A stretch of 64,000 nucleotides of DNA from an uncultured Collinsella sp. (GCA_900768265.1 CAAGCF010000004.1:1-64000); one strand, 5' to 3'. Numbered from the stretch's first letter, positions 40,870-50,565 are shown. Translations and numbers: made by a program. Notes: generated by a model not told the origin, from the letters alone.

Positions 40870-43497
40870 ATGAGAATCGATAAGCTAGCAATGACGTCGC
40901 GCGAGGCGCTGCAGACCGCCATGAGCACGGCTGCCGACGCGCAGGCCGGCGCGGTAGAGCCGATTCACCTGCTGTCCGCCCTGCTCGGTGCCGGCGAGCG
41001 CAATATCTCCGTGATCATAGAGCGCATCGGTGCCGACCCGGCTCAGCTCGCACGCTCCACACAGGATGCCATCGACCACGCGCCCAAGGTTTCGGGCGAG
41101 GGTCAGCAGATGGGTCTGTCTAACGAGCTCGTCCGTGTCATCGAAAAGGCCGAGAAGAAGGCCACCAAGATGGGCGACAGCTTTGTAGTGACCGAGCATC
41201 TACTGATGGCACTTGCCGAGGACAAGGGCGAGGCGGGCCGCGTGCTGCGCGATGCCGGCGTGACCAAGGAGCGCATCGAGCAAGTCTACGAGGAACTGCG
41301 TGGCGATGACCGCGTGACGTCTGCCGAGGATAAGACGCAGTTTGAGGCGCTGGAGCAGTACGGTCGCAACATCTGTGACCTCGCCCGCGCCGGCAAACTC
41401 GACCCGGTCATCGGCCGTACCGATGAGATTCGCCGCACCATCCAGGTCCTGTCCCGTCGCACCAAGAACAACCCCGTGCTCATTGGCGAGCCGGGCGTCG
41501 GCAAGACGGCCATCGTCGAGGGCATCGCCCAGCGTATCGTGGCCGGCGACGTGCCGAGCACGCTGCGCGACCGCGACCTCATCGAGCTCGACATGAGCGC
41601 GCTGGTCGCCGGTGCCAAGTACCGTGGTGAGTTCGAGGACCGCTTGAAGGCCGTGCTCAAGGAGGTACAGAAGTCCGAGGGCAAGGTCATCCTGTTCATC
41701 GATGAGCTCCACACCATCGTGGGCGCGGGTGCCACCGAGGGCTCCATGGACGCCGGCAACATCCTGAAGCCTGCACTCGCCCGTGGCGACCTGCACGCGA
41801 TCGGCGCGACCACGCTTGACGAGTACCGCAAGTACATCGAGAAGGACGCGGCGCTCGCCCGCCGTTTCCAGACCGTGATGGTCTCCGAGCCCACCGTCGA
41901 GGACACCATCTCGATCCTGCGTGGCCTCAAGGAGAAGTACGAGATCTTCCACGGCGTGCATATCACCGATAGCGCGCTCGTGGCGGCTGCCGACCTCTCC
42001 GATCGCTATATCGCCGACCGTTTCCTGCCCGACAAGGCCATCGACCTGGTCGATGAGGCGGCAAGCCGCCTACGCATGGAGCTCGACAGCATGCCGGTCG
42101 AGATTGACGCCACCACGCGTCAGCTCACCCAGCTGCAGATCGAGGAGCAGGCGCTCATGAAGGAGACCGATGACGCCTCCAAGGAGCGTCTGGAGGCCCT
42201 GCGTCAGGAGATCGCCGAGGTCCAGGAAAAGCTCAACGTGCAAAAGGCCGGCTGGCTCAACCAAAAGAACGCCATCGACCACGTGCAGGAGCTTAAGGGC
42301 CAGCTTGACGAGGCCAAGAGCGAAGAGGAGCGCGCGACGCGCAACGGCGACCTGGGCCGTGCGTCCGAGCTGCGCTTCTCCGTGATTCCGGGCCTGCAGC
42401 AGCAGATTCAGGATTCCGAGGCCGCGCTCGAGGCACAAAAGCAGCAGGACGGCGAGGGCCTCAACGAACAGGTGACCTCCGATGAGATCGCCGAGGTCGT
42501 GAGCGCTTGGACCGGCGTGCCCGTGTCCAAGATGATGCAGGGCGAGCTCGACAAGCTCAAGGGCCTGGAGGGCGAGCTGCATAAGCGCGTCATCGGTCAG
42601 GATGAGGCGGTCTCCGCTGTGGCCGCGGCCGTACGTCGCAGCCGTGCGGGCCTCTCCGATCCGGACAAGCCCATCGGCAGCTTCTTCTTCCTGGGCCCCA
42701 CCGGCGTGGGCAAGACCGAGCTCGCCAAGGCGCTTGCCGAGTGCCTGTTCGATGACGAGCGCGCGCTCGTGCGTATCGACATGTCCGAGTACATGGAGAA
42801 GTTCAGCGTCCAGCGTCTGATCGGTGCACCTCCGGGATACGTGGGCTACGACGAGGGCGGCCAGCTCACCGAAGCCGTGCGCCGTCGTCCGTACTCCGTG
42901 ATCTTGCTCGACGAGATGGAGAAGGCCCATCCGGATGTCTTTAACGTGCTGCTGCAGGTGCTTGATGACGGCCGTCTGACCGATGGCCAGGGTCGCCAGG
43001 TGTCCTTCAAGAACACGATTATCATCATGACGTCCAACGTGGGTTCCAAGGCTATCGCCGAGCTTTCCGGCAAGGACGAGGAGGAGATGCGCCATCAGGT
43101 CGACGCGGCCATGGCTCAGACCTTCCGCCCCGAGTTCCTCAACCGTATCGACGATATCGTGGTGTTCCATCCGCTCGGCATGGCGCAGATCGAGAAGATC
43201 GTCGACATCCAGCTCGCCGACGTCCGCGCGCGTCTGGCCAAGGAGCGCATGACGCTTGCCATCACCCCGGCGGCCAAGCAGATGCTCGCCGTGGGTGGCC
43301 TGGACCCTGTGTTCGGTGCCCGTCCGCTCAAGCGCCTGGTCCAGCGCGAGGTCGTGGACGCCATCGCCGCCGCCATCATCGACGGCACGGTGCGCGAGGG
43401 CGATCAGGTGACGGTCGATGTCGACAAGGACGGCGGCTTTACCGTCGTGTGCGATAACACGCCGGCGGCCACCTACGAGGTTCCCGACGCCGAGTAG
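40870..43497 (+). CDS. clpB: Disaggregase ClpB (Hsp104 family)
   Basis: 875 residues. AAA+ hexamer that extracts proteins from aggregates with DnaK, DnaJ and GrpE. N domain ~1-145; first ATPase domain with Walker A GEPGVGKTA and Walker B VILFIDELHT; a coiled-coil middle domain (~405-525, LEALRQEIAEVQEKLNVQKA); second ATPase domain with GPTGVGKTE and ILLDEMEKAHPD. Start: ATG at 40870. The control region shares its operator-like site with dnaK, placing it in the HspR regulon. Terminator downstream. Confidence 0.98.
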   Translation: MRIDKLAMTSREALQTAMSTAADAQAGAVEPIHLLSALLGAGERNISVIIERIGADPAQLARSTQDAIDHAPKVSGEGQQMGLSNELVRVIEKAEKKATKMGDSFVVTEHLLMALAEDKGEAGRVLRDAGVTKERIEQVYEELRGDDRVTSAEDKTQFEALEQYGRNICDLARAGKLDPVIGRTDEIRRTIQVLSRRTKNNPVLIGEPGVGKTAIVEGIAQRIVAGDVPSTLRDRDLIELDMSALVAGAKYRGEFEDRLKAVLKEVQKSEGKVILFIDELHTIVGAGATEGSMDAGNILKPALARGDLHAIGATTLDEYRKYIEKDAALARRFQTVMVSEPTVEDTISILRGLKEKYEIFHGVHITDSALVAAADLSDRYIADRFLPDKAIDLVDEAASRLRMELDSMPVEIDATTRQLTQLQIEEQALMKETDDASKERLEALRQEIAEVQEKLNVQKAGWLNQKNAIDHVQELKGQLDEAKSEEERATRNGDLGRASELRFSVIPGLQQQIQDSEAALEAQKQQDGEGLNEQVTSDEIAEVVSAWTGVPVSKMMQGELDKLKGLEGELHKRVIGQDEAVSAVAAAVRRSRAGLSDPDKPIGSFFFLGPTGVGKTELAKALAECLFDDERALVRIDMSEYMEKFSVQRLIGAPPGYVGYDEGGQLTEAVRRRPYSVILLDEMEKAHPDVFNVLLQVLDDGRLTDGQGRQVSFKNTIIIMTSNVGSKAIAELSGKDEEEMRHQVDAAMAQTFRPEFLNRIDDIVVFHPLGMAQIEKIVDIQLADVRARLAKERMTLAITPAAKQMLAVGGLDPVFGARPLKRLVQREVVDAIAAAIIDGTVREGDQVTVDVDKDGGFTVVCDNTPAATYEVPDAE

Positions 43498-43542
43498 ATT
43501 TTGGGCCATGCCTTAAAATCTACTAGCCGTCTCTAAACGCCA

Positions 43543-43578
43543 AGGGCGGCGGATCCAATTGGGTCCGCCGCCCTTTTT
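43543..43578 (+). terminator. Rho-independent terminator after clpB
   Basis: Stem AGGGCGGCGGATCC with GGGTCCGCCGCCCT (one G-T pair), loop AATT, followed by TTTT. Confidence 0.9.
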
Positions 43579-43630
43579 CGTGCGACAATCGATGGTGTTA
43601 AATGCGAGTACATGGCAAGGAGCTATGCAG

Positions 43631-43804
43631 ATGAAAGACGAGATCAAGACAAGCGCGCCGGCACCCAAGCCTGCGCCTAAGCCGGCACCCAAGCCGCGCG
43701 ACCCCTACATCCGTGCCGAGAACGAGGACGACGACGGCTACGATCCCTACAGCGATCGCCGCCCCGAGCGTGAGCCGATGTTCGAAGCCGATCCGTGGCG
43801 CTGA
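43631..43804 (+). CDS. Small Pro/Lys-rich acidic-tailed protein, unknown
   Basis: 57 residues: a short KxAPxP repeat (APAPKPAPKPAPKPRDP) followed by an acidic, charged tail (RAENEDDDGYDPYSDRRPER) and WR at the end. Probably disordered. I chose ATG 43631 because AAGGAG lies eight bases upstream; ATG 43625 is too close. Whether it is a true gene rests on that site and on codon use; no family recognised. Confidence 0.5.
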   Translation: MKDEIKTSAPAPKPAPKPAPKPRDPYIRAENEDDDGYDPYSDRRPEREPMFEADPWR

Positions 43805-43828
43805 GTGCCACCCAAAAGGCCACCAATA

Positions 43829-43895
43829 AGTTGCGGTGAAATAGGGACTGTTTTGCGGTTTGACCAGCAAAAACAATCCCTATTTCACCGCAACT
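43829..43895. repeat. 26-bp inverted repeat between convergent genes
   Basis: AGTTGCGGTGAAATAGGGAC then TGTTTT at 43829-43854 pairs with 43870-43895 with one mismatch; the loop is 15 nt. A T-run lies inside each arm, so it may be a bidirectional terminator for the small gene and the membrane protein gene. Confidence 0.6.
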
Positions 43896-43936
43896 GCGTT
43901 GGGGATGTGGGCGTTGGGCGGCTGTCTTCGGGCCGG

Positions 43937-45439
43937 CTAGTCCTGGGCCTTGATGCTCGGCAGCAGGATCTGCGCGAGGTAGTCGGTCTCGAGTTTGGTC
44001 GCGGCGTCGGCTTTGCCGTCTTTGCCGACCAGTACGTTCTTGATCTGGCTATAGGTGTAGCGGTTGCCGGTCGTAAGCTCGACAAGCTCAATGGCCGTGT
44101 CCATGGGGTAGGTTGACACGGGGTTCTGCGTCCGTCCGTTGATGGTCTGGGGCACCACGTACGGATAGACGGGGCCGCTGGCGTAGACGGTGTAGCCGTT
44201 GCCTAGATTGGCCGCACCCAAAACCGTATCGCCCTCATCGGGCGTAAAGCTCTCGTCCTCGCGCACGGCGACGAGCGTCACGAGCGGCGTATTGGCGTCG
44301 TCGCCCAGATAGATGCATAGCGTGCTGCCGTTTTGCCAAGTTGCGACCTTGCCGTACCACTCGACAGGAATATCGAGCTGATACAGGTCCGTTGCCTTAT
44401 GTCGAGCATCGGCGTCGCGGGCCGCCTGTGCCTTTTGCGCGCTCACGGCATTGACGGCGGCGTCGCGCCGTGCGGTTGCCGCCTGCTGGAGCACCTTGGC
44501 GGTGGCGGCGGAGCTCGCGCCTCCCTCCTCGGCATATTTGGCGGCGGCATCGATTTGGTCGTCAGTCACCGTGTCGGCCGAAGGCACCTTAAGCTTAAAG
44601 GTGGCCTGGGCACTCAAATCCTGCCCATCGCTCTTGACCGTAACCTGCGCCTTGGTGGTCGGGACGGTGTAGATGGTGCCGTCTTCCGCGATGGGGGATC
44701 CAGCAATGGAGAGCGTGTAATCGCCGGGCAGCAGCTTGATGCCGCGACCATGCTCATCAACGTAGAGCGTTTCGCTCACGGAAGAACCGTCGGAATCCTG
44801 CCCGCTCACCTGTACGGGAATCATGGAGCCAGTTGAGCAGTCGAGGCCCGCGGCATGCACGCCAATCTGCACCGACATCATCGTGTGCGCATTGGCGGCG
44901 ACAGTGGCAGCCTGCTCTTGCTGATATTCGTTCCAGGCAGCATAGCCTGCGCCGCCGGCGACGAGCGCGACGGCCACAATGCCGGCAACCATCAGGTTGC
45001 GGCGCTTGGGCGACATCTTGCGGTGACGGGCCTCGGCCTCATGTGCCGAAGGAACGGACGGTAGGGGAATATCGCCCATGGCGATGGTCTCGTCCACGGC
45101 AGGTGCAGAGCCTAAGCCAGGGAGCTCGCGGGTCAGCGAATCTTCGGCCGGCAAGCTGTCGAGCAAGATGGTTTCCTCGCTCGTGTCAGATTCGGGCTGG
45201 TCGTCGGCCTTGCATTCGGATTCCTCGTGCCCCGCCTCGTCTTCGGTGGGCGCGGCGCCATCGTCTTTTGCATCCTGATCATCGGGCTGCGCCTCGATTT
45301 CCGGCTCATCCAGCACATCAACGCTCGAATCGTCAAACGCAATCTCGGCCAGCGCGATCTGGTCTAGGCTCTCCAGGGCCTCGGCACACGCTTCTGCATC
45401 TTGGGCCGCATCCTCTTGGCCCATCGTCTCATCTTTCAT
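43937..45439 (-). CDS. Single-pass membrane protein with acidic cytoplasmic region, unknown
   Basis: 500 residues. Residues 1-140 are very acidic (EAQPDDQDAKDDGAAPTEDE); a basic stretch KMSPKRRN then leads into one membrane helix (~148-169), giving an N-in topology. The outer part has a carboxypeptidase-regulatory-like beta segment (GIKLLPGDYTLSIAG), an Ala-rich helical region, and a C-terminal domain with IPVEWYGKVATWQNGSTLCI. Not recognised as a named family. Start: ATG at 45439 with GGGGG upstream. Confidence 0.8.
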   Translation of the reverse strand: MKDETMGQEDAAQDAEACAEALESLDQIALAEIAFDDSSVDVLDEPEIEAQPDDQDAKDDGAAPTEDEAGHEESECKADDQPESDTSEETILLDSLPAEDSLTRELPGLGSAPAVDETIAMGDIPLPSVPSAHEAEARHRKMSPKRRNLMVAGIVAVALVAGGAGYAAWNEYQQEQAATVAANAHTMMSVQIGVHAAGLDCSTGSMIPVQVSGQDSDGSSVSETLYVDEHGRGIKLLPGDYTLSIAGSPIAEDGTIYTVPTTKAQVTVKSDGQDLSAQATFKLKVPSADTVTDDQIDAAAKYAEEGGASSAATAKVLQQAATARRDAAVNAVSAQKAQAARDADARHKATDLYQLDIPVEWYGKVATWQNGSTLCIYLGDDANTPLVTLVAVREDESFTPDEGDTVLGAANLGNGYTVYASGPVYPYVVPQTINGRTQNPVSTYPMDTAIELVELTTGNRYTYSQIKNVLVGKDGKADAATKLETDYLAQILLPSIKAQD

Positions 45440-45559
45440 ATATCCCCCAAGCTCAATATCGGGACAACACTGTACCCAAAAATGGAGCCATATAAAGCGC
45501 ATGCGAAATATAAGATCCGATTTAACCCGAGCGCATCGTTCAGTCGCATCCTCGCGGCA

Positions 45560-45602
45560 GCAAAAAGCCCCCGGAACGCGAACGAATCACATTCCGGGGG
45601 CT
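45560..45602 (-). terminator. Rho-independent terminator (minus strand) after the multi-pass membrane protein gene
   Basis: On the minus strand AGCCCCCGGAA, 15-nt loop, TTCCGGGGGCT, then TTTTG. It ends the tetR-membrane protein unit. Confidence 0.85.
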
Positions 45603-45672
45603 CTGCAATGCGTTGAGTTGCGCGGAGCCGGTTATGCGGCTTCGTACCCAAGCGATGTTTGCGTCAGGCGCG

Positions 45673-46680
45673 CTACTCGGCGTGCGCGTAATCAACCTTG
45701 GCGCGGCGAGCGGTGGCCTTCTCCCAATCGCTGGTGCCCTCAAAGACATCCTGCTTGTAGGGATTGCGGCCGAGCTTCTTGGCACGGTAGGCGATGTAGA
45801 TGATTGCGGCGACGTTGGCGACCAGTGCGGCGATCGAGACCGCGGTAGCGGCGCCGGCGTCGAGCGTGGAGTGGGTCACAAAGATGGACTCCTCCTGGAA
45901 GTACGGGAACACCTGGGCAAACATGCACCAAATGGCCAGCGTAAAGGCGCGGTTCTGGATCCAGCCGCCCTTGTTCCAGATAAAGGCGGCGACGGTGGGC
46001 GCCAGCAGCAGCGCAAAGCCGCAGAACCAGGAGTGGGTGGGCAGGCAGTTGTAGGTGTAGCAGAAGTTCCAGATATCGTAGGCGATGATGTAGACCCAGG
46101 TCATGTCGGGCCACAGCATATCGGTCTTGTCCTCGGAGGCGTAGACGCTCCACCAACCGGTCATGCAGAAGATGTTGATGAGACCGGCGATGCCGTTGAA
46201 CACGTTGTTCCAGCCGGCCAGCTGCGTAGCACCTTCGGAGGTGACCCAAGTGGACTGGCCCAGGACAAAGAAGTGATAGGCGCTCTCGAAGTCGGACACG
46301 ACGGCGATCAAGATGTTGATGGCGACGATTACAAACGGCCACGCGCGGAACCAATGCGCCTTACCGATCTTTCCCCACTGGTACTTAATGGCAATGAAGC
46401 CCCAGCAACCGGCCAGCGCCGCGTATACCTTGGCGTAGTGGAACCAGCTGTTCTGGTACACATGGGTGGGGTTGGTGAGCGCCCACTCGGCGCCCTGTGA
46501 GACGCCGATGGCGATGGCGACGCAGTAGATGGTCATGGCCAGCGGAGCCACGCCAAAGATGATTGCCGCGCCCAGCTTGGTGCGGCGGCCGACCTCGTTG
46601 AGCACGATCAGGCCAATAAAGACCATGGCCCAGCCGGCCCAGTGGATAAGGGTATCGCTACCCCAAACATCGAACAGCAT
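45673..46680 (-). CDS. Multi-pass membrane protein, probably DUF5692 family
   Basis: 335 residues with about eight hydrophobic helices and a short basic/acidic cytoplasmic tail. Trp- and Tyr-rich segments (WVYIIAYDIWNFCYTYNCLP, NSWFHYAKVYAALAGCWGF) fit the gut-bacterial membrane proteins filed as DUF5692; I recall that family name but could not check it. Start: ATG at 46680 after GGAGAG. Transcribed downstream of a TetR regulator (63 bp) and divergent from a large oxidoreductase, so transport of that enzyme's substrate or product is a reasonable guess. Confidence 0.75.
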   Translation of the reverse strand: MLFDVWGSDTLIHWAGWAMVFIGLIVLNEVGRRTKLGAAIIFGVAPLAMTIYCVAIAIGVSQGAEWALTNPTHVYQNSWFHYAKVYAALAGCWGFIAIKYQWGKIGKAHWFRAWPFVIVAINILIAVVSDFESAYHFFVLGQSTWVTSEGATQLAGWNNVFNGIAGLINIFCMTGWWSVYASEDKTDMLWPDMTWVYIIAYDIWNFCYTYNCLPTHSWFCGFALLLAPTVAAFIWNKGGWIQNRAFTLAIWCMFAQVFPYFQEESIFVTHSTLDAGAATAVSIAALVANVAAIIYIAYRAKKLGRNPYKQDVFEGTSDWEKATARRAKVDYAHAE

Positions 46681-46743
46681 GCTGCTCTCCTTTCACACGC
46701 CCGCGGCCCCTCTTCCGATCGCGGGCAGTTTGGCCAAATGTCT

Positions 46744-47406
46744 TCAGTTCTGGGGCTTGCGCTCCGGATACTTGGCGGTATAGCCCTCGATGTGGAGTGT
46801 CGAGGCGATGATTTCCTTGACCGTCTCGTCGGGCACATCGGGGTGCGTACGGATATACATCAACAACCCCATGATGAGGGTGTAGAACGTCTCGTAGACA
46901 TGGTCGATGCGCAGCTCGTGATGGGCGACAAAGTCCACCACGGTGGTGTCGCAGATGTACTGAGCCACGCGCTGAACCACGTTGTGCAGAAAGCCGCCGT
47001 AGAGTGCGCCGCTGCTCGAGGTCAGGGTGCTCGGCAGCTCGCGACCGCTGGCGACCAAGCGCTTAAAGAGCGGGGCGACGGTGTCGAGTGCGCCCTCGAT
47101 ATCACCGACGACGCGGCTGGCATTCCACTGTTCGAGCTCGGAGATAAAACCGTCGATTGCCTCGTCCATGACGGCGGTGACGGCGGCGTCCATGTCGGCG
47201 AAGTAGTGGTAGAACAGCGAGCGCGTGCAACCGGCTCGCTTGGTCACGGCCGAGACGGATAGATGCGACACGCCCAGCTCGGAGCTTACGGTGCGCACGG
47301 CATCGAGGATCTCGCGACGGCGTTCGTCGCCCGTCAGGCGCTTTGCCGCGCTATCGGATGCGGGGACGGCATCGACCACAGAGGTATCTGTCGTGTTGTT
47401 GCCCAT
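46744..47406 (-). CDS. TetR-family transcriptional regulator
   Basis: 220 residues. The N-terminal helix-turn-helix (ILDAVRTVSSELGVSHLSVS, AGCTRSLFYHYFADMDAAV) is clear; the C-terminal half is a divergent ligand domain. The first ~25 residues are an extra Ser/Asp-rich tail. It begins 190 bp from the divergent oxidoreductase gene. Two TTGAC-type palindromes in that gap (47465-47502) are likely operators, so it probably represses both directions and responds to a small hydrophobic substrate. Confidence 0.9.
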   Translation of the reverse strand: MGNNTTDTSVVDAVPASDSAAKRLTGDERRREILDAVRTVSSELGVSHLSVSAVTKRAGCTRSLFYHYFADMDAAVTAVMDEAIDGFISELEQWNASRVVGDIEGALDTVAPLFKRLVASGRELPSTLTSSSGALYGGFLHNVVQRVAQYICDTTVVDFVAHHELRIDHVYETFYTLIMGLLMYIRTHPDVPDETVKEIIASTLHIEGYTAKYPERKPQN

Positions 47407-47464
47407 GTTTTGCCGCCTTTCATCCTCTTTTGCCTGACCGTTCGCCTAACAGTCTTGAATATTG

Positions 47465-47502
47465 TTGACGGTTCGTCAATACTATTTTTGACACAATGTC
47501 AA
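47465..47502. promoter_or_regulatory. Two TTGAC palindromes, candidate TetR operators
   Basis: TTGACG-GTT-CGTCAA (47465-47479) and TTGACA-CAA-TGTCAA (47488-47502), each a perfect 15-bp palindrome with a 3-bp centre, 23 bp apart centre to centre. They lie between tetR and the divergent oxidoreductase gene. Confidence 0.65.
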
Positions 47503-47595
47503 CAATGGCGGGTGAACGGCATGGGGGGCATGCCCGGCCTGCAAAAAAGAGGGGTGCCGCGGTCTCGCCGGGCTGTGGCAAGAGAAGGGACAACC

Positions 47596-50373
47596 ATGAT
47601 TCTCAACGGACCGGGAATTAGCTACACCGAGCCCGATATCGGTTCGGAGTTCGTGCCGCCGCTGCCGGAGCATCCGCGCGAGGCAATCGTCAAGCTGTGC
47701 GAACACTGCACCAACCGCCTGCTGCATCGCGACGAGCTGCTGGGCTACGAGTACTGGTCGTTTGCCGAGGCCGCAACCGACGAGCAAGCCGAAGTGCTCT
47801 GCAAGATGAAGATGCGCCGTCCCTATACGCTGCCCGAGATGGTTAAGCTCACCGGCATGCCCGAGGCCGATATCGAGAAGATGCTCGACGACATGAGCTA
47901 CACGGGTCTGCTCGAGTACAACTGGGAAAACCCCGAGCGCGCCAAGCAGTGGGTGCTGCCCATGCTGGTGCCGGGTTCCGCCGAGTTCCTCAACATGCGC
48001 GTGAGTCAGCTCGAGGAGCATCCGGTCTATGCCAAGTTCTTTGAGCAGGCATCCAAAGGCCCGCTGTCCAAGGCTACGCCGATGGTGCCGCCCGGAGGCG
48101 CCGGTATCGGCATGCACGTCATTCCGGTCGAGAAGGCCATTGACGCCGCGAGCACCTCGGTGCCGATTGAGCATATTGAGCACTGGCTCGACAAATACGA
48201 GGGTAAGTATGCCGCTAGCACCTGCAGCTGCCGCGCGAGCCGTCGCGTGATGGGTGAGGGCTGCGCCGACGACCCGGCTGATTGGTGCATCGCCGTGGGC
48301 GATATGGCCGACTACGTGGTCGAGACCGATCGCGGCCATTACGTGACGCGCGACGAGGTCTACGACATCCTGCGCCAGGCCGAGGACAACGGTTTTGTGC
48401 ACCAGATCACCAACATCGACGGCGAGAACAAGATCTTCGCCATCTGCAACTGCAACGTCAACGTGTGCTACGCCCTGCGCACCTCGCAGCTGTTCAACAC
48501 GCCCAACCTGTCGCGCTCGGCCTATGTCGCCAAGGTCGAAAAGGACAAGTGTGTGGCCTGCGGTCGCTGCGTTGAGGTGTGCTCGGCCGGTGCTGCTAAG
48601 CTGGGCCAGAAGCTCTGCAGCAAAAAGGCCGGTGGACAGGTCCCCGAGTATCCGCGCCAGGAGCTGCCCGATGCCACCAAGTGGGACCACACCAAGTGGT
48701 CGCCCAACTACCGCAACGACAACCGCATCGAGACGCATGAGTCCGGCACCGCTCCCTGCAAGACGGCCTGCCCCGCGCATGTCGCCGTCCAGGGTTATTT
48801 GAAGCTCGCGGCGCAGGGTCGCTATGACGAGGCGCTGGCGCTCATCAAGCGTGAGAACCCACTGCCCGCCATCTGCGGCCGCGTGTGCAACCGCCGCTGT
48901 GAGGATGCCTGCACCCGCGGCCGTGTGGACGCCGCCGTGGCTATCGACGAGGTCAAGAAGTTTATCGCCCAGCGCGATCTGGACGCCGCGACCCGCTATG
49001 TCCCACCTGTGGTGACCCCGACGCGTGCCGGCGGCTTCGACCAGAAGATCGCCATCATCGGTGCCGGCCCGGCCGGTCTGTCCTGCGCTTTCTACCTGGC
49101 CGAGAAGGGCTACAAGCCCGTCGTATTTGAGAAGAACGAGCGCCCGGGCGGCATGCTCACCTACGGTATTCCCAGCTTTAAGCTGGAAAAGGACGTTATC
49201 GAGGCCGAGGTCGAGATCATTCGCCTGATGGGTGCCGAGTTCCGCTATGGCGTGGAGGTCGGTCGCGATGTGACGCTCGACGAGCTGCGCGCGCAGGGCT
49301 TTAAGGCCTTCTACGTGGCTATTGGCTGCCAGGGCGGCCGCCTTGCCGGTATTCCGGGCGAGGATGCCGAGGACGTGACCGTAGCCGTCGACTTCTTGCG
49401 CGAGGTCAACAGTGGCAAGATCGACGCGTTGCCCGGCCGCACCATCGTGGTGGGCGGCGGCAACGTGGCCATCGACGTGGCCCGCAACGCCTGCCGCCTG
49501 GGCTCCGAGCACGTTGAGATGTTCTGCCTGGAGAGCGAGGCCCAGATGCCCGCGAGCGAGGAGGAGCGTCGCGAGGCCATCGAGGACGGCGCGCACATCA
49601 GCTGCGGCTGGGGCCCCAAAGAGGTTCACCTGGACGAGACCGGCCGTGTGTGCGGTATCACCTTCAAGCGCTGCACGCGTGTCTTTGACGACGAGGGCCG
49701 TTTTGCGCCCGAGTACGACGAGAACGATCTGCGCCGTGTCGATGCCGACCGCGTCGTCATGTCGATTGGCCAGTCCATTGTGTGGGGCGACCTGCTGGCT
49801 GGCTCCAAGGTGGAGCTTGGCCGCGGCCAGGGTGCCCTTGCCGATCCCCAGACCTATCAGACCGCTGAGCCCGACATCTTTGTGGGAGGCGACGTCTACA
49901 CCGGTCCGAGCTTTGCCATCGATGCCATCGCCGCCGGCCACGAGGCCGCCGTGTCCATCCATCGCTTTGTGCAGCCGGGCTCCACGCTCATCATCGGCCG
50001 CAACCAGCGCCGCTACACCGCGCTCGACCGCGACGATGTCGTGATCGAGAGCTACGACAACGCGAACCGCGAGGTTGCCCACGTGGACCGCGAGCGCGAG
50101 AAGGCCGCGCCGTTTAGCGAGTACGTCGAGACCTTTACCGAAGAGCAGGTGCGCGCCGAGACCGCCCGCTGCTTGGGTTGCGGTGCCTCGATCGTCGACC
50201 CCAACAAGTGCATCGGCTGCGGCCTGTGCACCACCAAGTGCGCGTTCGACGCCATCCATCTGGATCGCGACCGCCCCGAGTGCTCCACGATGGTCAAATA
50301 CGAGCAAAAGCTCCCCAGCCTCGGCAAGTACGCTTTGAAACGCGCAATCAAAATCAAATTCGGGAAGAAGTAA
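47596..50373 (+). CDS. Multidomain iron-sulfur flavoprotein oxidoreductase (GltD-like core)
   Basis: 925 residues. The N-terminal ~300 residues carry a Cys-rich region (CSCRASRRVMGEGC, CNCNVNVCYALR) typical of soluble iron-sulfur oxidoreductases. A ferredoxin motif CVACGRCVEVC follows (~319), then the GltD-type cluster domain (CKTACPAHVAVQGYL, CGRVCNRRCEDAC), an FAD site IAIIGAGPAGLSCAFYLAEK (~485) and an NAD(P) site IVVGGGNVAIDVARNA (~620). At the C-terminus is CIGCGLCTTKC. This fits an NAD(P)H-linked reductase or electron-bifurcating-type flavoprotein; the substrate is unknown. Start: ATG at 47596 after AAGGGA. Divergent from tetR. Confidence 0.87.
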   Translation: MILNGPGISYTEPDIGSEFVPPLPEHPREAIVKLCEHCTNRLLHRDELLGYEYWSFAEAATDEQAEVLCKMKMRRPYTLPEMVKLTGMPEADIEKMLDDMSYTGLLEYNWENPERAKQWVLPMLVPGSAEFLNMRVSQLEEHPVYAKFFEQASKGPLSKATPMVPPGGAGIGMHVIPVEKAIDAASTSVPIEHIEHWLDKYEGKYAASTCSCRASRRVMGEGCADDPADWCIAVGDMADYVVETDRGHYVTRDEVYDILRQAEDNGFVHQITNIDGENKIFAICNCNVNVCYALRTSQLFNTPNLSRSAYVAKVEKDKCVACGRCVEVCSAGAAKLGQKLCSKKAGGQVPEYPRQELPDATKWDHTKWSPNYRNDNRIETHESGTAPCKTACPAHVAVQGYLKLAAQGRYDEALALIKRENPLPAICGRVCNRRCEDACTRGRVDAAVAIDEVKKFIAQRDLDAATRYVPPVVTPTRAGGFDQKIAIIGAGPAGLSCAFYLAEKGYKPVVFEKNERPGGMLTYGIPSFKLEKDVIEAEVEIIRLMGAEFRYGVEVGRDVTLDELRAQGFKAFYVAIGCQGGRLAGIPGEDAEDVTVAVDFLREVNSGKIDALPGRTIVVGGGNVAIDVARNACRLGSEHVEMFCLESEAQMPASEEERREAIEDGAHISCGWGPKEVHLDETGRVCGITFKRCTRVFDDEGRFAPEYDENDLRRVDADRVVMSIGQSIVWGDLLAGSKVELGRGQGALADPQTYQTAEPDIFVGGDVYTGPSFAIDAIAAGHEAAVSIHRFVQPGSTLIIGRNQRRYTALDRDDVVIESYDNANREVAHVDREREKAAPFSEYVETFTEEQVRAETARCLGCGASIVDPNKCIGCGLCTTKCAFDAIHLDRDRPECSTMVKYEQKLPSLGKYALKRAIKIKFGKK

Positions 50374-50414
50374 AAGAACCTAACAAGAAAGCGAACGGTG
50401 CAGGGGGCGGTTGG

Positions 50415-50556
50415 ACAGCGAGCGAGTCCCAGGCGTGGCGAGGTGCCTTGAAAGAGGAGGGCATAGGGCTTTTGCCCATGCCCGACGATTGAAAGGCAGA
50501 TCGCCCGTCTGGGGCTCGCGCAGCGTCAAATCGACCGCCGTTCGTTAGAACGGCGG
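50415..50556. repeat. Structured multi-stem repeat, copy 3 (upstream of hypA)
   Basis: Reverse orientation relative to copies 1 and 2. Outer stem GCGAGTCCCAGGCG (50422-50435) pairs with CGTCTGGGGCTCGC (50506-50519) using two G-T pairs. GGTGCCTTGAAA and TTGAAAGGCAGA are kept; the inner hairpin is GGGC-TTTT-GCCC in place of GACC-AGAA-GGTC; the terminal hairpin is CCGCCGTTC-GTTA-GAACGGCGG (50535-50556). The right arm of that last hairpin runs into GGAAGAG, the probable ribosome-binding site of hypA, so the element could affect its translation. Confidence 0.7.
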
Positions 50557-50565
50557 AAGAGAAAA

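Noticed and set aside
47482..50307. A 941-codon minus-strand open frame opposite the oxidoreductase
   Set aside because: The plus strand carries clear iron-sulfur, FAD and NAD(P) motifs; the antisense frame is a composition effect.
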